DNA from: CAG-533 sp963645165
GTDB taxonomy: Bacteria > Bacillota_I > Bacilli_A > RF39 > UBA660
NCBI GenBank assembly: GCA_963645165.1
Contig: CAVIQT010000045.1
Coordinates: 1-18,963 of the forward strand
Length of the DNA: 18,963 nt
Direction: 5' to 3'
Shown: one piece after another, positions 8,080 to 13,819 of the stretch
Position numbering within the stretch: the stretch's first letter is position 1
Layout of the letters: every line of letters starts with the position of its first letter
Program-made: the position numbers and the translations under genes
Notes under the pieces: model-generated
Database searches by the model: none
What the model was told of the DNA's origin: nothing
What the model saw: only the letters and a program-made list of their open reading frames with translations

Positions 8080-8088
8080 GTGATATTA

Positions 8089-8970
8089 ATGTATGATTTA
8101 ATAATAATTGGTTTAGGCCCTGCTGGACTTAATGCCTGTATTTATGCTAAAAGAAGTAATCTAAATGTTTTAGTTATTGAAAGAAGTATGCCAGGGGGAA
8201 CTCTTCATGGTATAAAAGATATTGAAAATTACTTAGGTTATGATCATATAACTGGCTCTGACTTAGCCATAAAATTTTATAAACAATTTAAAGAATTAAA
8301 CTTACCTCATGTAACAGAAGAAGTAGAAAATATAATTAACAATAAAGACTATAAAGAAGTAATAACTAATAAAAATACTTATCAAGCAAAATCAATAATT
8401 ATAGCGACTGGTAGAGGCCCCTTAAAACTAGGATTAAAAAATGAAAACCTAAAAGGTGTAAGCTACTGCACATTATGTGATGGAGCACTATATAAGGATA
8501 AAATAGTAACATTATATGGTAATGGTCCTAAAAACTTAGAAGATGCTATTTATTTAAGTGGTATTGCTCAAAAAGTATATTTGGTATACAATCAAAGTGA
8601 ATTACTTGGAACTAAAGATTTAGTTTTAAAAGTAAAAGATATAAACAATATTAATTTAATTCCCAATGAAGAAATTACGGAACTAATAGGTGAGAAAGTC
8701 TTAGAAAAAGTAAAACTAAAAGTTAATTATATAGACACAAATGCTCTTTTTATTAACAATGGTTATGGCCCTATAACTTATTTTGCAAAAGACTTAGGAA
8801 TTACTAATGAACAAGGCTATATAATTGTTGATAATCGTCAAGAAACTAACATTAAAGGAATATTTGCTTGCGGTGATAATACAAAAAAAGATATATATCA
8901 AATAATAACTGCTGCCAGTGAAGGAGCAGCAAGCGCAATTAATGCATATAAATATATTAAAAACATTTAA
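8089..8970 (+). CDS. trxB: Thioredoxin-reductase-like FAD flavoprotein
   Basis: TrxB passes electrons through FAD and a disulfide to thioredoxin. The 293 residues show the FAD motif GLGPAG at 8-13, the redox disulfide C127-T-L-C130 in SYCTLCDGAL, IIATGRGP, and the C-terminal FAD signature GIFACGDNTKKDIYQIITAASEGA at about 257-280 (shown in parts: GIFACGDN then QIITAASEGA). The NAD(P)H domain is unusual: GNGPKNLEDA replaces the usual GGGdsAvEeA, and VYNQSELLG stands where TrxB has HRRxxxR, which binds the 2'-phosphate of NADPH. The enzyme may therefore prefer NADH or take electrons from another donor. The ATG at 8089 is chosen over the in-frame GTG at 8080 because that GTG is part of GGTGAT (8079-8084), the site also used by other genes here. 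Confidence 0.85.
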   Translation: MYDLIIIGLGPAGLNACIYAKRSNLNVLVIERSMPGGTLHGIKDIENYLGYDHITGSDLAIKFYKQFKELNLPHVTEEVENIINNKDYKEVITNKNTYQAKSIIIATGRGPLKLGLKNENLKGVSYCTLCDGALYKDKIVTLYGNGPKNLEDAIYLSGIAQKVYLVYNQSELLGTKDLVLKVKDINNINLIPNEEITELIGEKVLEKVKLKVNYIDTNALFINNGYGPITYFAKDLGITNEQGYIIVDNRQETNIKGIFACGDNTKKDIYQIITAASEGAASAINAYKYIKNI

Positions 8971-8992
8971 AGTACCATATGGTACTTTTTTT
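8971..8992 (+). terminator. Palindromic rho-independent terminator after trxB
   Basis: AGTACCATATGGTACT (8971-8986) is a perfect 16-base palindrome, folding as a six-pair stem with an ATAT loop, followed by TTTTTT. It starts directly after the trxB stop and ends the operon begun at 6817. Confidence 0.88.
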
Positions 8993-9018
8993 GTAGTCAT
9001 AAATTAAACAAATATCAT
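8991..9018 (+). promoter_or_regulatory. Possible promoter for the collagen-like gene
   Basis: TTGTAG (8991-8996), starting in the terminator T-tract, and TATCAT (9013-9018) are 16 bases apart. Both elements are imperfect. If the collagen-like protein is a spore or stage-specific product, an alternative sigma factor could be used, and I cannot identify its site. Confidence 0.35.
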
Positions 9019-9045
9019 AGAATATAAAAGAAAGGATGAAAAATT

Positions 9046-9540
9046 ATGAAAGATTGTAATGAAGGAAACTGCTATACATTTTATGCGCCAGCAGGCCCCA
9101 CAGGTGCGACAGGCCCCACAGGTCCCGCTGGAGTTCAAGGCATCCAAGGGATTCAAGGTGTAACCGGTCCACAAGGAAATACAGGTCCCACTGGTCCACA
9201 GGGAATAACGGGTGCCACAGGTGCCACAGGTGCGACAGGTTCCACTGGATCTACTGGCCCTATCGGAGCAACTGGTCCTACAGGTCCAACCGGCGCTACT
9301 GGCGCTACCGGGGCAACAGGTGAAGCAGGAGAAACTCCAACCTTAACAATTGGATCCATAACTACTGGGGAACCTGGAACTGAAGCAAGCGCCTCAATTT
9401 CAGGAACCGCGCCCGATTTTGTATTAAATTTAACTATCCCTCAAGGTCCTACAGGCCCTGCAGGTGATACCGGAGCAGATGGCGCCACAGGCCCTACGGG
9501 TCCAACCGGTCCGACTGGTCCAACTGGAGCATCAGCATAG
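9046..9540 (+). CDS. Collagen-like (Gly-X-Thr) surface protein, 164 aa
   Basis: The chain consists of collagen triplets, mostly GPT, GAT and GPQ, in two blocks at about residues 17-96 and 134-162. They are interrupted by a non-collagen segment (about 97-133; TLTIGSITTGEPGT, then ASASISG and FVLNLTIP). Similar inserts occur in Firmicute exosporium-type collagens, where they end in a FxIPxG pattern before collagen resumes. The N-terminus (MKDCNEGNCYTF) has two cysteines and no signal peptide, as in several spore-surface collagens. There is no BclA-type C-terminal trimerisation head. Thr in the third triplet position is the kind of residue O-glycosylated in BclA. The DNA is near 50% G+C, against 25-30% around it, because Gly/Pro/Ala/Thr codons dominate. 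AAAGGAT precedes the ATG. Location on spore or cell surface is an inference. Confidence 0.9.
   Translation: MKDCNEGNCYTFYAPAGPTGATGPTGPAGVQGIQGIQGVTGPQGNTGPTGPQGITGATGATGATGSTGSTGPIGATGPTGPTGATGATGATGEAGETPTLTIGSITTGEPGTEASASISGTAPDFVLNLTIPQGPTGPAGDTGADGATGPTGPTGPTGPTGASA
9094..9333 (+). repeat. Collagen triplet repeat, first block
   Basis: Nine-base-periodic DNA such as GGTGCCACA and GGTCCCACT encodes about 26 Gly-X-Y triplets. Runs such as GGTGCCACAGGTGCCACAGG near 9211 are near-identical and prone to slippage, so the triplet number may differ between strains. Confidence 0.85.
9445..9531 (+). repeat. Collagen triplet repeat, second block
   Basis: About nine Gly-X-Y triplets (GPTGPAGDTGADGATGPTGP and three further GPT units) follow the non-collagen insert and run almost to the stop. 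The final GGTCCAACC/GGTCCGACT/GGTCCAACT units repeat every nine bases. Confidence 0.8.
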
Positions 9541-9546
9541 TTTAAT

Positions 9547-10617
9547 ATGAAAATCGTTGTCTATGCCATATCCAAAAATGAAGCAAAGTTTGTAGATAGA
9601 TGGTATAACTCTATGAAAGAAGCAGACGAAATATACGTCTTAGATACCGGCTCTACTGATGAAACAGTCTCTAAACTAAAAAAGCACGGAGTAAAAGTCA
9701 AAACGGAAGTAATTTACCCCTGGCGCTTTGATGTTGCTAGAAACAAATCACTAGACATGATTCCAATGGGTGCTGATATATGTGTATGTACTGATTTAGA
9801 TGAAATCTTAGAAAAAGGTTGGCGAAAAAAACTAGAAGAAAAAGCAAAAGATGCAAACCGAGTAAGATATACCAATATTTGGTCATTTGATAAATATGGA
9901 AAACCTAGTGTTACATTTCTTCAAGAAAAAATTCACTCTAGAAATGGGTATAAATGGGTAAATCCTGTCCATGAAGTCCTTAAATATGATGGTGAAAATG
10001 AAAAAATAGTTACCATAAATGATATAATTCTAAAACATTACCCAGATCCTAATAAATCCCGAAGCTCATACTTACCATTACTAGAACTAGCTGTAAAAGA
10101 AGAACCAGAAAACGACCGCAACATGCACTATTTAGGTAGAGAATACATGTATTATAGAAAATACCATGAATCTATAGAAACCCTAAAAAAACACCTAGAA
10201 CTAAAAAGTGCCACCTGGAAAGATGAAAGATGTGCCTCAATGAGATTTATATCCAGATGCTACGTAAACCTTGGAAATCTTGATGAAGCGCTAAAATATG
10301 CAACAAATTCCATCGCTGAAGCACCATACCTACGAGAAGGGTACTACGAAACAGGCTACATCTACTACATGCAAAAAAAGTATGACTATGCCATTTACTA
10401 TTTACTACTAGCCCTACTAATTAAACAAAACCCTAAAAGTTACATAAACGATCCTGCCTGCTATAATGGCACTATTGAAGATATCCTATCAGTATGTTAC
10501 TACTATCTAAAAGACTATAATGCCTCACTTAAATATGTAAACATTGCTCTAGATTTGGATCCTGAAAATGACCGAATTATTAATAACAAAGAGTTAATTC
10601 TAAAAGCCTTAAATTAA
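9547..10617 (+). CDS. GT2-type glycosyltransferase with TPR repeats, probable partner of the collagen-like protein
   Basis: Residues 1 to about 180 form a GT-A domain: MKIVVYAISKNEAKFVDRWY, the nucleotide-binding stretch VLDTGSTDET at 31-40, FDVARNKSLD at 61-70 and the DxD-type metal site CTDLDE at 81-86, followed by NPVHEVLKY. From about 190 onward there are TPR-like helical repeats (NMHYLGREYMYYRKYHESIE; ASMRFISRCYVNLGNLDEAL; LSVCYYYLKDYNASLKYVNI). There is no signal peptide, so it acts in the cytoplasm. The ATG lies six bases after the collagen stop with no clear ribosome site, indicating translational coupling. In Clostridioides difficile the glycosyltransferase SgtA, encoded beside bclA3, modifies that collagen-like spore protein. 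The same partnership is inferred here, with Thr-rich triplets as acceptors. The sugar donor cannot be read. Confidence 0.88.
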   Translation: MKIVVYAISKNEAKFVDRWYNSMKEADEIYVLDTGSTDETVSKLKKHGVKVKTEVIYPWRFDVARNKSLDMIPMGADICVCTDLDEILEKGWRKKLEEKAKDANRVRYTNIWSFDKYGKPSVTFLQEKIHSRNGYKWVNPVHEVLKYDGENEKIVTINDIILKHYPDPNKSRSSYLPLLELAVKEEPENDRNMHYLGREYMYYRKYHESIETLKKHLELKSATWKDERCASMRFISRCYVNLGNLDEALKYATNSIAEAPYLREGYYETGYIYYMQKKYDYAIYYLLLALLIKQNPKSYINDPACYNGTIEDILSVCYYYLKDYNASLKYVNIALDLDPENDRIINNKELILKALN

Positions 10618-10630
10618 CTCTTTTTTGTTT
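10588..10630 (+). terminator. Rho-independent terminator overlapping the glycosyltransferase 3' end
   Basis: AAAGAGTTAATT (10588-10599) is perfectly complementary to AATTAACTCTTT (10612-10623) around a 12-base loop, followed by TTTGTTTT. The left arm is coding sequence, and the right arm contains the TAA at 10615-10617. It ends the collagen/glycosyltransferase transcript. Confidence 0.88.
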
Positions 10631-10657
10631 TACTTTTTCCCTAAATTATGATATATT
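10629..10657 (+). promoter_or_regulatory. Promoter of the mrnC-rlmB-sigma factor operon
   Basis: TTTACT (10629-10634) and TATATT (10652-10657) are 17 bases apart, with TG at 10649-10650 giving an extended -10. Transcription would start near 10664, almost at the start codon, so the leader is at most about ten bases. Confidence 0.6.
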
Positions 10658-10672
10658 CTTTGCGTGATGTTT

Positions 10673-11020
10673 ATGGAAAATCTTATTCTAGCCTATTTAG
10701 GCGATGCCGTATATGAACTATATGTACGTAATCATCTTATAAATAATGGTATTGCAAGTGTCAACGAACTACAAAAAGAATCTTTAAAATATGTATCTGC
10801 TTCTAGCCAGCGCCAGATTTTAGAAAAACTTATAAATGAAAATATTCTAACTACCGAGGAACAAGAAATAGTTAAAAAAGGCCGCAATAGCAAAAGCCAT
10901 AAAAACAAAAGTACAGATGTCATAACCTATCATATGGCAACCGGCCTTGAATGCCTAATAGGTTACTTATATAAAAATAACAAATCGAGACTAGAAGAAA
11001 TAATGGAGGTAATATTGTGA
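10673..11020 (+). CDS. mrnC: Mini-ribonuclease III
   Basis: Mini-III is a homodimeric RNase III-type domain without a dsRNA-binding domain; in B. subtilis it trims the ends of 23S rRNA. The protein is a single RNase III fold: LAYLGDAVYELYVRNHL holds the catalytic-type Asp/Glu, followed by GRNSKSHKN and TYHMATGLECLIGYLY. At 115 residues from the 10673 ATG it is shorter than the B. subtilis enzyme (about 140) because of a trimmed N-terminus and tail. Possible starts are GTG 10664, ATG 10667 and ATG 10673; the last is preferred because CGTGAT (10663-10668) then falls four bases before it and homology begins at LAYLGD. The stop overlaps the rlmB start (GTGA). The mrnC-rlmB pair is conserved in Bacillota. 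Confidence 0.92.
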   Translation: MENLILAYLGDAVYELYVRNHLINNGIASVNELQKESLKYVSASSQRQILEKLINENILTTEEQEIVKKGRNSKSHKNKSTDVITYHMATGLECLIGYLYKNNKSRLEEIMEVIL

Positions 11021-11691
11021 GAGTATGTGGAAAAAATGTATTTAGAGAATTAGATAAATCAAAAATCCGAAAACTATATATAAGTAATAATTTTCATGAC
11101 AAAGAATTACTAGATATAATCAAAGATAACCATTTAAAATATGTTATAACAGACAATAACATAATGGACAAAATGGCTAAAAACCATCAAGGAATTATTG
11201 CTGAAATATATGACTATGTCTATGGTCAAATGGAAGATATAAAAGAAAATGATAACTACATATTAATGCTAGACCATCTAGAAGATCCCCACAATTTTGG
11301 CGCTATAATTCGCTCCTGCGAAGCAAGAGGAATAAAACATATAATAATTCCTAAAGATAGATCTGTTTTAGTAAATGAAACAGTTATGAAAATAAGTAGT
11401 GGTGCCCTTGCCCATGTAAACATCATAATGGTAAGTAATTTAGTAAATGCCATAAACGATTTAAAAGAAAAAGGTTTCTTTATATACGCTGCAGAAGCAG
11501 ATGGAATAGAATACCGCCATGTAAATTATGCTGATAAAATATGTTTAATAATTGGATCTGAAGGCTTTGGATTAAGTAAATTAGTAAGAAAAAATTCTGA
11601 TGTTATAGTAAGCATTCCCATGAAAGGTCATGTGAACTCACTAAATGCTTCTGTATCAGCGGGAATTTTACTATTTGGAATAGGAGATTAA
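11017..11691 (+). CDS. rlmB: 23S rRNA 2'-O-methyltransferase, RlmB/TrmH (SpoU) family
   Basis: RlmB-type SPOUT enzymes use S-adenosylmethionine to 2'-O-methylate a guanosine in 23S rRNA. The 224-residue protein has a short N-terminal substrate-binding domain (about 1-65, ending NHQGI) and a trefoil-knot catalytic domain. It carries all three SpoU motifs: LDHLEDPHNFGAIIRSCEA at 85-103 with N93 and R99, IIGSEGFGLS at 178-187, and SIPMKGHVNSLNASVSAGIL at 199-218. The start is a GTG at 11017 overlapping the mrnC stop, with a strong GGAGGT at 11005-11010. The family is certain. The exact target nucleotide is inferred from gene position, since the same spot in B. subtilis holds yacO/rlmB. Confidence 0.93.
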   Translation: MRVCGKNVFRELDKSKIRKLYISNNFHDKELLDIIKDNHLKYVITDNNIMDKMAKNHQGIIAEIYDYVYGQMEDIKENDNYILMLDHLEDPHNFGAIIRSCEARGIKHIIIPKDRSVLVNETVMKISSGALAHVNIIMVSNLVNAINDLKEKGFFIYAAEADGIEYRHVNYADKICLIIGSEGFGLSKLVRKNSDVIVSIPMKGHVNSLNASVSAGILLFGIGD

Positions 11692-12284
11692 TGGAATATA
11701 ACGATATAGAATTAACACAAATGGTATGTGAAAATAATGAAGATGCTAAAGACGTACTTTATGAAAAGTATAATTATATAATAGATATAATAATTTCTAA
11801 ATATAAAAAAACTATTTACGCTCTTGGGATGGACATTAACGAAGTTAGACAAGAAGCTATGCTAGGTTTCACCGACGCTCTAATTAAATACACCACTAGC
11901 AAAGAAACATCACTTCCTACCTTTATATCACTAGTAGTTGAAAGAAAAATTCAAAACGCCGTAAGAAAAGCCGAAACCCAAAAAAATAAAATTCATAATG
12001 AAGCATACAGTCTAGAATATGACTATGAAACATTTAATAGACCCCTAGAAGAAATAATAGGTGATACCACTAAAGACCCTTTAAAAAAATTAGAAAGTGA
12101 AGAAAATTATAAAGAACTAACCAAAAAAATAAGCGAATCATTATCTCCCTTTGAAAAAGAAGTATATGATTTAATTATTAATGACTTTAGTTATATAGAC
12201 ATTGCCAAAATATTAAATAAAGAACCCAAACAAATAGATAATACCATCCAAAGAATAAGAAATAAAATTAAAGATTTAATTTAA
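11691..12284 (+). CDS. sigH: Sigma-70 family RNA polymerase sigma factor, SigH-like
   Basis: The 197-residue protein has sigma region 2 at about 10-85 (YNYIIDIIISKYKKTIYALG, then DINEVRQEAMLGFTDALIKY and TFISLVVERKIQNAVRKAE). Region 4, with a helix-turn-helix, lies at about 140-197 (LSPFEKEVYDLIINDFSYID, then IAKILNKEPKQIDNTIQRIR). Regions 1 and 3 are absent, as in SigH, which in B. subtilis controls early sporulation and competence genes. The gene occupies SigH's conserved place between rlmB and secE-nusG, although yacP and rpmG, which flank it in Bacillus, are missing. The stop of rlmB overlaps the ATG by one base (TAATG), with GGAGAT upstream. The assignment as SigH rests on both position and domain layout; the target genes are unknown. 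Confidence 0.82.
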   Translation: MEYNDIELTQMVCENNEDAKDVLYEKYNYIIDIIISKYKKTIYALGMDINEVRQEAMLGFTDALIKYTTSKETSLPTFISLVVERKIQNAVRKAETQKNKIHNEAYSLEYDYETFNRPLEEIIGDTTKDPLKKLESEENYKELTKKISESLSPFEKEVYDLIINDFSYIDIAKILNKEPKQIDNTIQRIRNKIKDLI

Positions 12285-12301
12285 TATACCCAAAAACCAC
12301 C

Positions 12302-12330
12302 TTGCATTAGGCATAATAGTATGTTATATT
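12302..12330 (+). promoter_or_regulatory. Promoter of secE-nusG
   Basis: TTGCAT (12302-12307) and TATATT (12325-12330) are 17 bases apart, with TG at 12322-12323. Transcription should start near 12337, giving a 45-base leader that holds a weak CAC/GTG hairpin followed by TTTTTATTTT. AACCACCTT just upstream and AAGGTG (12345-12350) are complementary across the promoter. Confidence 0.75.
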
Positions 12331-12381
12331 ATGTACAAGCACGAAGGTGTTTTTATTTTGAATTAAAAATGAGGTGGAAAA

Positions 12382-12645
12382 ATGGTAAAAAAAGAAGAAA
12401 AAGAACTTAAAAACAAAACTAAAAAAACTGCAGCTAAAAAAGAAACTAAAAAAGCAAATAAGGTTGCTAAAAAAAGTTATGGTGAAGAAGTAAAAGCCGA
12501 ACTTAAAAAAGTAAAATGGCCAACTAAACAAGAAATGGTAAAATATAGTATTGCCGTTATCGCATTCATAATTATATTTGGTCTATATTTTTATGGTCTA
12601 GATGCACTATTTGCATGGTTAAGTTCACTAGTAAAGGGGTTATAA
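12382..12645 (+). CDS. secE: Preprotein translocase subunit SecE
   Basis: SecE clamps SecY in the membrane translocon. The 87 residues start with a Lys-rich, probably disordered arm (1-30) absent from most short SecE proteins. The conserved amphipathic segment YGEEVKAELKKVKWPTKQEM follows at about 33-52, then one membrane helix at about 55-75 (SIAVIAFIIIFGLYFYGLDA). KKVKWPT is the family hallmark. The ribosome site is GAGGTGG, about six bases before the ATG. nusG follows after six bases, and the pair shares the promoter at 12302-12330, the arrangement found in nearly all Bacillota. The basic arm of roughly 30 residues is the only unusual trait. Confidence 0.95.
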   Translation: MVKKEEKELKNKTKKTAAKKETKKANKVAKKSYGEEVKAELKKVKWPTKQEMVKYSIAVIAFIIIFGLYFYGLDALFAWLSSLVKGL

Positions 12646-12651
12646 TTTTAT

Positions 12652-13191
12652 ATGGAAAAAGAATGGTATGTAGTAAACACTTATAGTGGTCATGAATCAA
12701 AAGTAAAAGAAAAACTAGAAATGCGCGCCGAATCTATGGGCTTTCAAGATTATATTTTTAGAATAATTATTCCTGAAGAAACCGTAAAAGAAACTATGAA
12801 AGATGGCAGCATTAAAGAAAAACAAAAGAAAATGTTTCCTGGTTATATCTTAGTTGAAATGATTATGACTGATGAAGCATGGTATATTGTACGTAATACT
12901 CCAGGTGTAACTGGATTTATCGGTTCTTCTGGAAAAGGTGCAAAACCAACTCCATTAAAACCTCAAGAAATAGATAAAATTCTAGCAAACATGGGAATGA
13001 CTAGAATGGATGTCGACAAAGAATTAACTGTTGGAACCAAAGTTAGTATCGTTGATGGACCATTTAAAGGAATGGAAGGAACAATTGACAGCCTTGATAT
13101 TGAAAATAGTAGACTAACTGTTCTAATTGATTTATTTGGACAAGAAACACCAGTAGAAGTAGAACTTTTCCAAGTATCTGCCCTAAATTAA
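12652..13191 (+). CDS. nusG: Transcription termination/antitermination factor NusG
   Basis: NusG binds the RNA polymerase clamp through its NGN domain and recruits Rho or ribosomal protein S10 through its KOW domain. The 179 residues are of normal length. The NGN domain spans about 3-110 (WYVVNTYSGHESKVKEKL, KMFPGYILVEM, WYIVRNTPGVTGFIGS), and the KOW domain spans about 127-177 (VGTKVSIVDGPFKGMEGTID...ELFQV). It is cotranscribed with secE and followed immediately by a strong terminator. In most Bacillota nusG leads directly into rplK; here a terminator, a promoter and an extra HNH-type gene intervene. Confidence 0.98.
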   Translation: MEKEWYVVNTYSGHESKVKEKLEMRAESMGFQDYIFRIIIPEETVKETMKDGSIKEKQKKMFPGYILVEMIMTDEAWYIVRNTPGVTGFIGSSGKGAKPTPLKPQEIDKILANMGMTRMDVDKELTVGTKVSIVDGPFKGMEGTIDSLDIENSRLTVLIDLFGQETPVEVELFQVSALN

Positions 13192-13196
13192 TAAAG

Positions 13197-13229
13197 AGTT
13201 TAATAAATATGTTTTTATTAAACTTTTTT
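13197..13229 (+). terminator. Rho-independent terminator after nusG
   Basis: AGTTTAATAAA (13197-13207) is perfectly complementary to TTTATTAAACT (13214-13224), with a six-base loop and a six-base T-tract. It separates secE-nusG from the HNH-type gene. Confidence 0.85.
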
Positions 13230-13245
13230 CGTGTTAGAATATAAT
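13218..13245 (+). promoter_or_regulatory. Possible promoter for the HNH-type gene
   Basis: TATAAT (13240-13245) is a perfect -10. The best -35 is TTAAAC (13218-13223), 16 bases upstream and inside the terminator stem, which is a weak match. Transcription would begin near 13252, at the GGGAGG ribosome site, again giving a very short leader. Confidence 0.45.
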
Positions 13246-13261
13246 TAATCAGGGAGGCACT

Positions 13262-13678
13262 ATGGGAAATAGATATGTTATGATAGAAATGTTTACAATA
13301 TATGGAAAACCAGTACTAGACTGGATGGGTTATCCAATTACTGGAGATAATCCTTTAACCTATCACCATATTATAAAAAATGAAAATAATGGTGAATTAT
13401 CAATTAAAAATGGTGCTCTTTTAACTAAAAAAGCTCACATGAAACTTCATAGACTAGAAAAACTAGCTCCAAACCTTTATGAAGAATACTGTTTCATGTT
13501 TAGAATTATTAATGATATGAAATGTCCTCCTACTAAAGAAATAATGGATATTATGTTTGCTTTAAAAATAAGATTAGAAAGTTTCTTTTCTGAAATTAAA
13601 GAACAAAAACAAGATGAAACTAAACAAATAATCTGGATGAAGAAAATAAAAAGAGCATATAAAGCCGGACAGAGGTAA
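13262..13678 (+). CDS. Small HNH-endonuclease-like protein between nusG and rplK
   Basis: The 138-residue protein has an HNH-like core: LTYHHIIKNENNGELSIKNG (33-52, with H35, H36 and N50) followed by ALLTKKAHMKLHRLE with H59 and H63. This is the HHi...N.gLL...H...H spacing of the metal-binding HNH fold. The zinc-knuckle cysteines of many HNH nucleases are absent; the only cysteines are in the C-terminal half. That half is helical and basic at the end (MKKIKRAYKAGQR). AGGGAGG precedes the ATG. No intron, phage or methylase gene is near, so this is not an obvious homing or restriction enzyme. A role in nucleic-acid processing is an inference, and the protein could be a catalytically inactive relative. 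Confidence 0.72.
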   Translation: MGNRYVMIEMFTIYGKPVLDWMGYPITGDNPLTYHHIIKNENNGELSIKNGALLTKKAHMKLHRLEKLAPNLYEEYCFMFRIINDMKCPPTKEIMDIMFALKIRLESFFSEIKEQKQDETKQIIWMKKIKRAYKAGQR

Positions 13679-13695
13679 AAACGGCTAAAAAATCC

Positions 13696-13724
13696 TTGAA
13701 TTTATCTAAAACATGTGATAATAT
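13696..13724 (+). promoter_or_regulatory. Promoter of rplK-rplA
   Basis: TTGAAT (13696-13701) and TAATAT (13719-13724) are 17 bases apart, with TG at 13716-13717 as an extended -10. Transcription should start near 13731, giving a leader of about 90 bases that contains the L1-type structure. Confidence 0.75.
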
Positions 13725-13759
13725 CTTAAATGCAATTATATATTTTTTATATAAATGTA

Positions 13760-13792
13760 AGTGGAAGGGAATGCGGATTAGCCCATACCACT
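13760..13792 (+). promoter_or_regulatory. Probable L1-binding autoregulatory leader of rplK-rplA
   Basis: AGTGG (13760-13764) pairs with CCACT (13788-13792), and GGG (13767-13769) with CCC (13782-13784). Between the two helices lies an asymmetric internal loop (AA against ATA), and a 12-base apical loop closes the inner one. Ribosomal protein L1 binds such a helix-loop-helix both in 23S rRNA and in L11/L1 operon leaders of many bacteria, repressing its own translation. The position, 28 bases before the rplK start and between promoter and ribosome site, fits that role. The identification rests on shape and location, not on an alignment. Confidence 0.6.
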
Positions 13793-13819
13793 AAGCGAAA
13801 ATGAAAGGATGTGTTTTTC

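Noticed and set aside
9153..9359. Minus-strand frame rich in Gly/Pro/Val opposite the collagen gene.
   Set aside because: It is the mirror of the triplet repeat, with no start context.
9094..9531. The periodic repeats as a CRISPR or minisatellite.
   Set aside because: The nine-base period is explained by Gly-X-Thr codons in an open frame.
12285..12381. A missing rpmG or other small gene, or a terminator, between the sigma factor and secE.
   Set aside because: No frame with a ribosome site encodes an L33-like protein, and the complementary CACCTT/AAGGTG arms are about 45 bases apart, flanking a promoter rather than forming a compact terminator.
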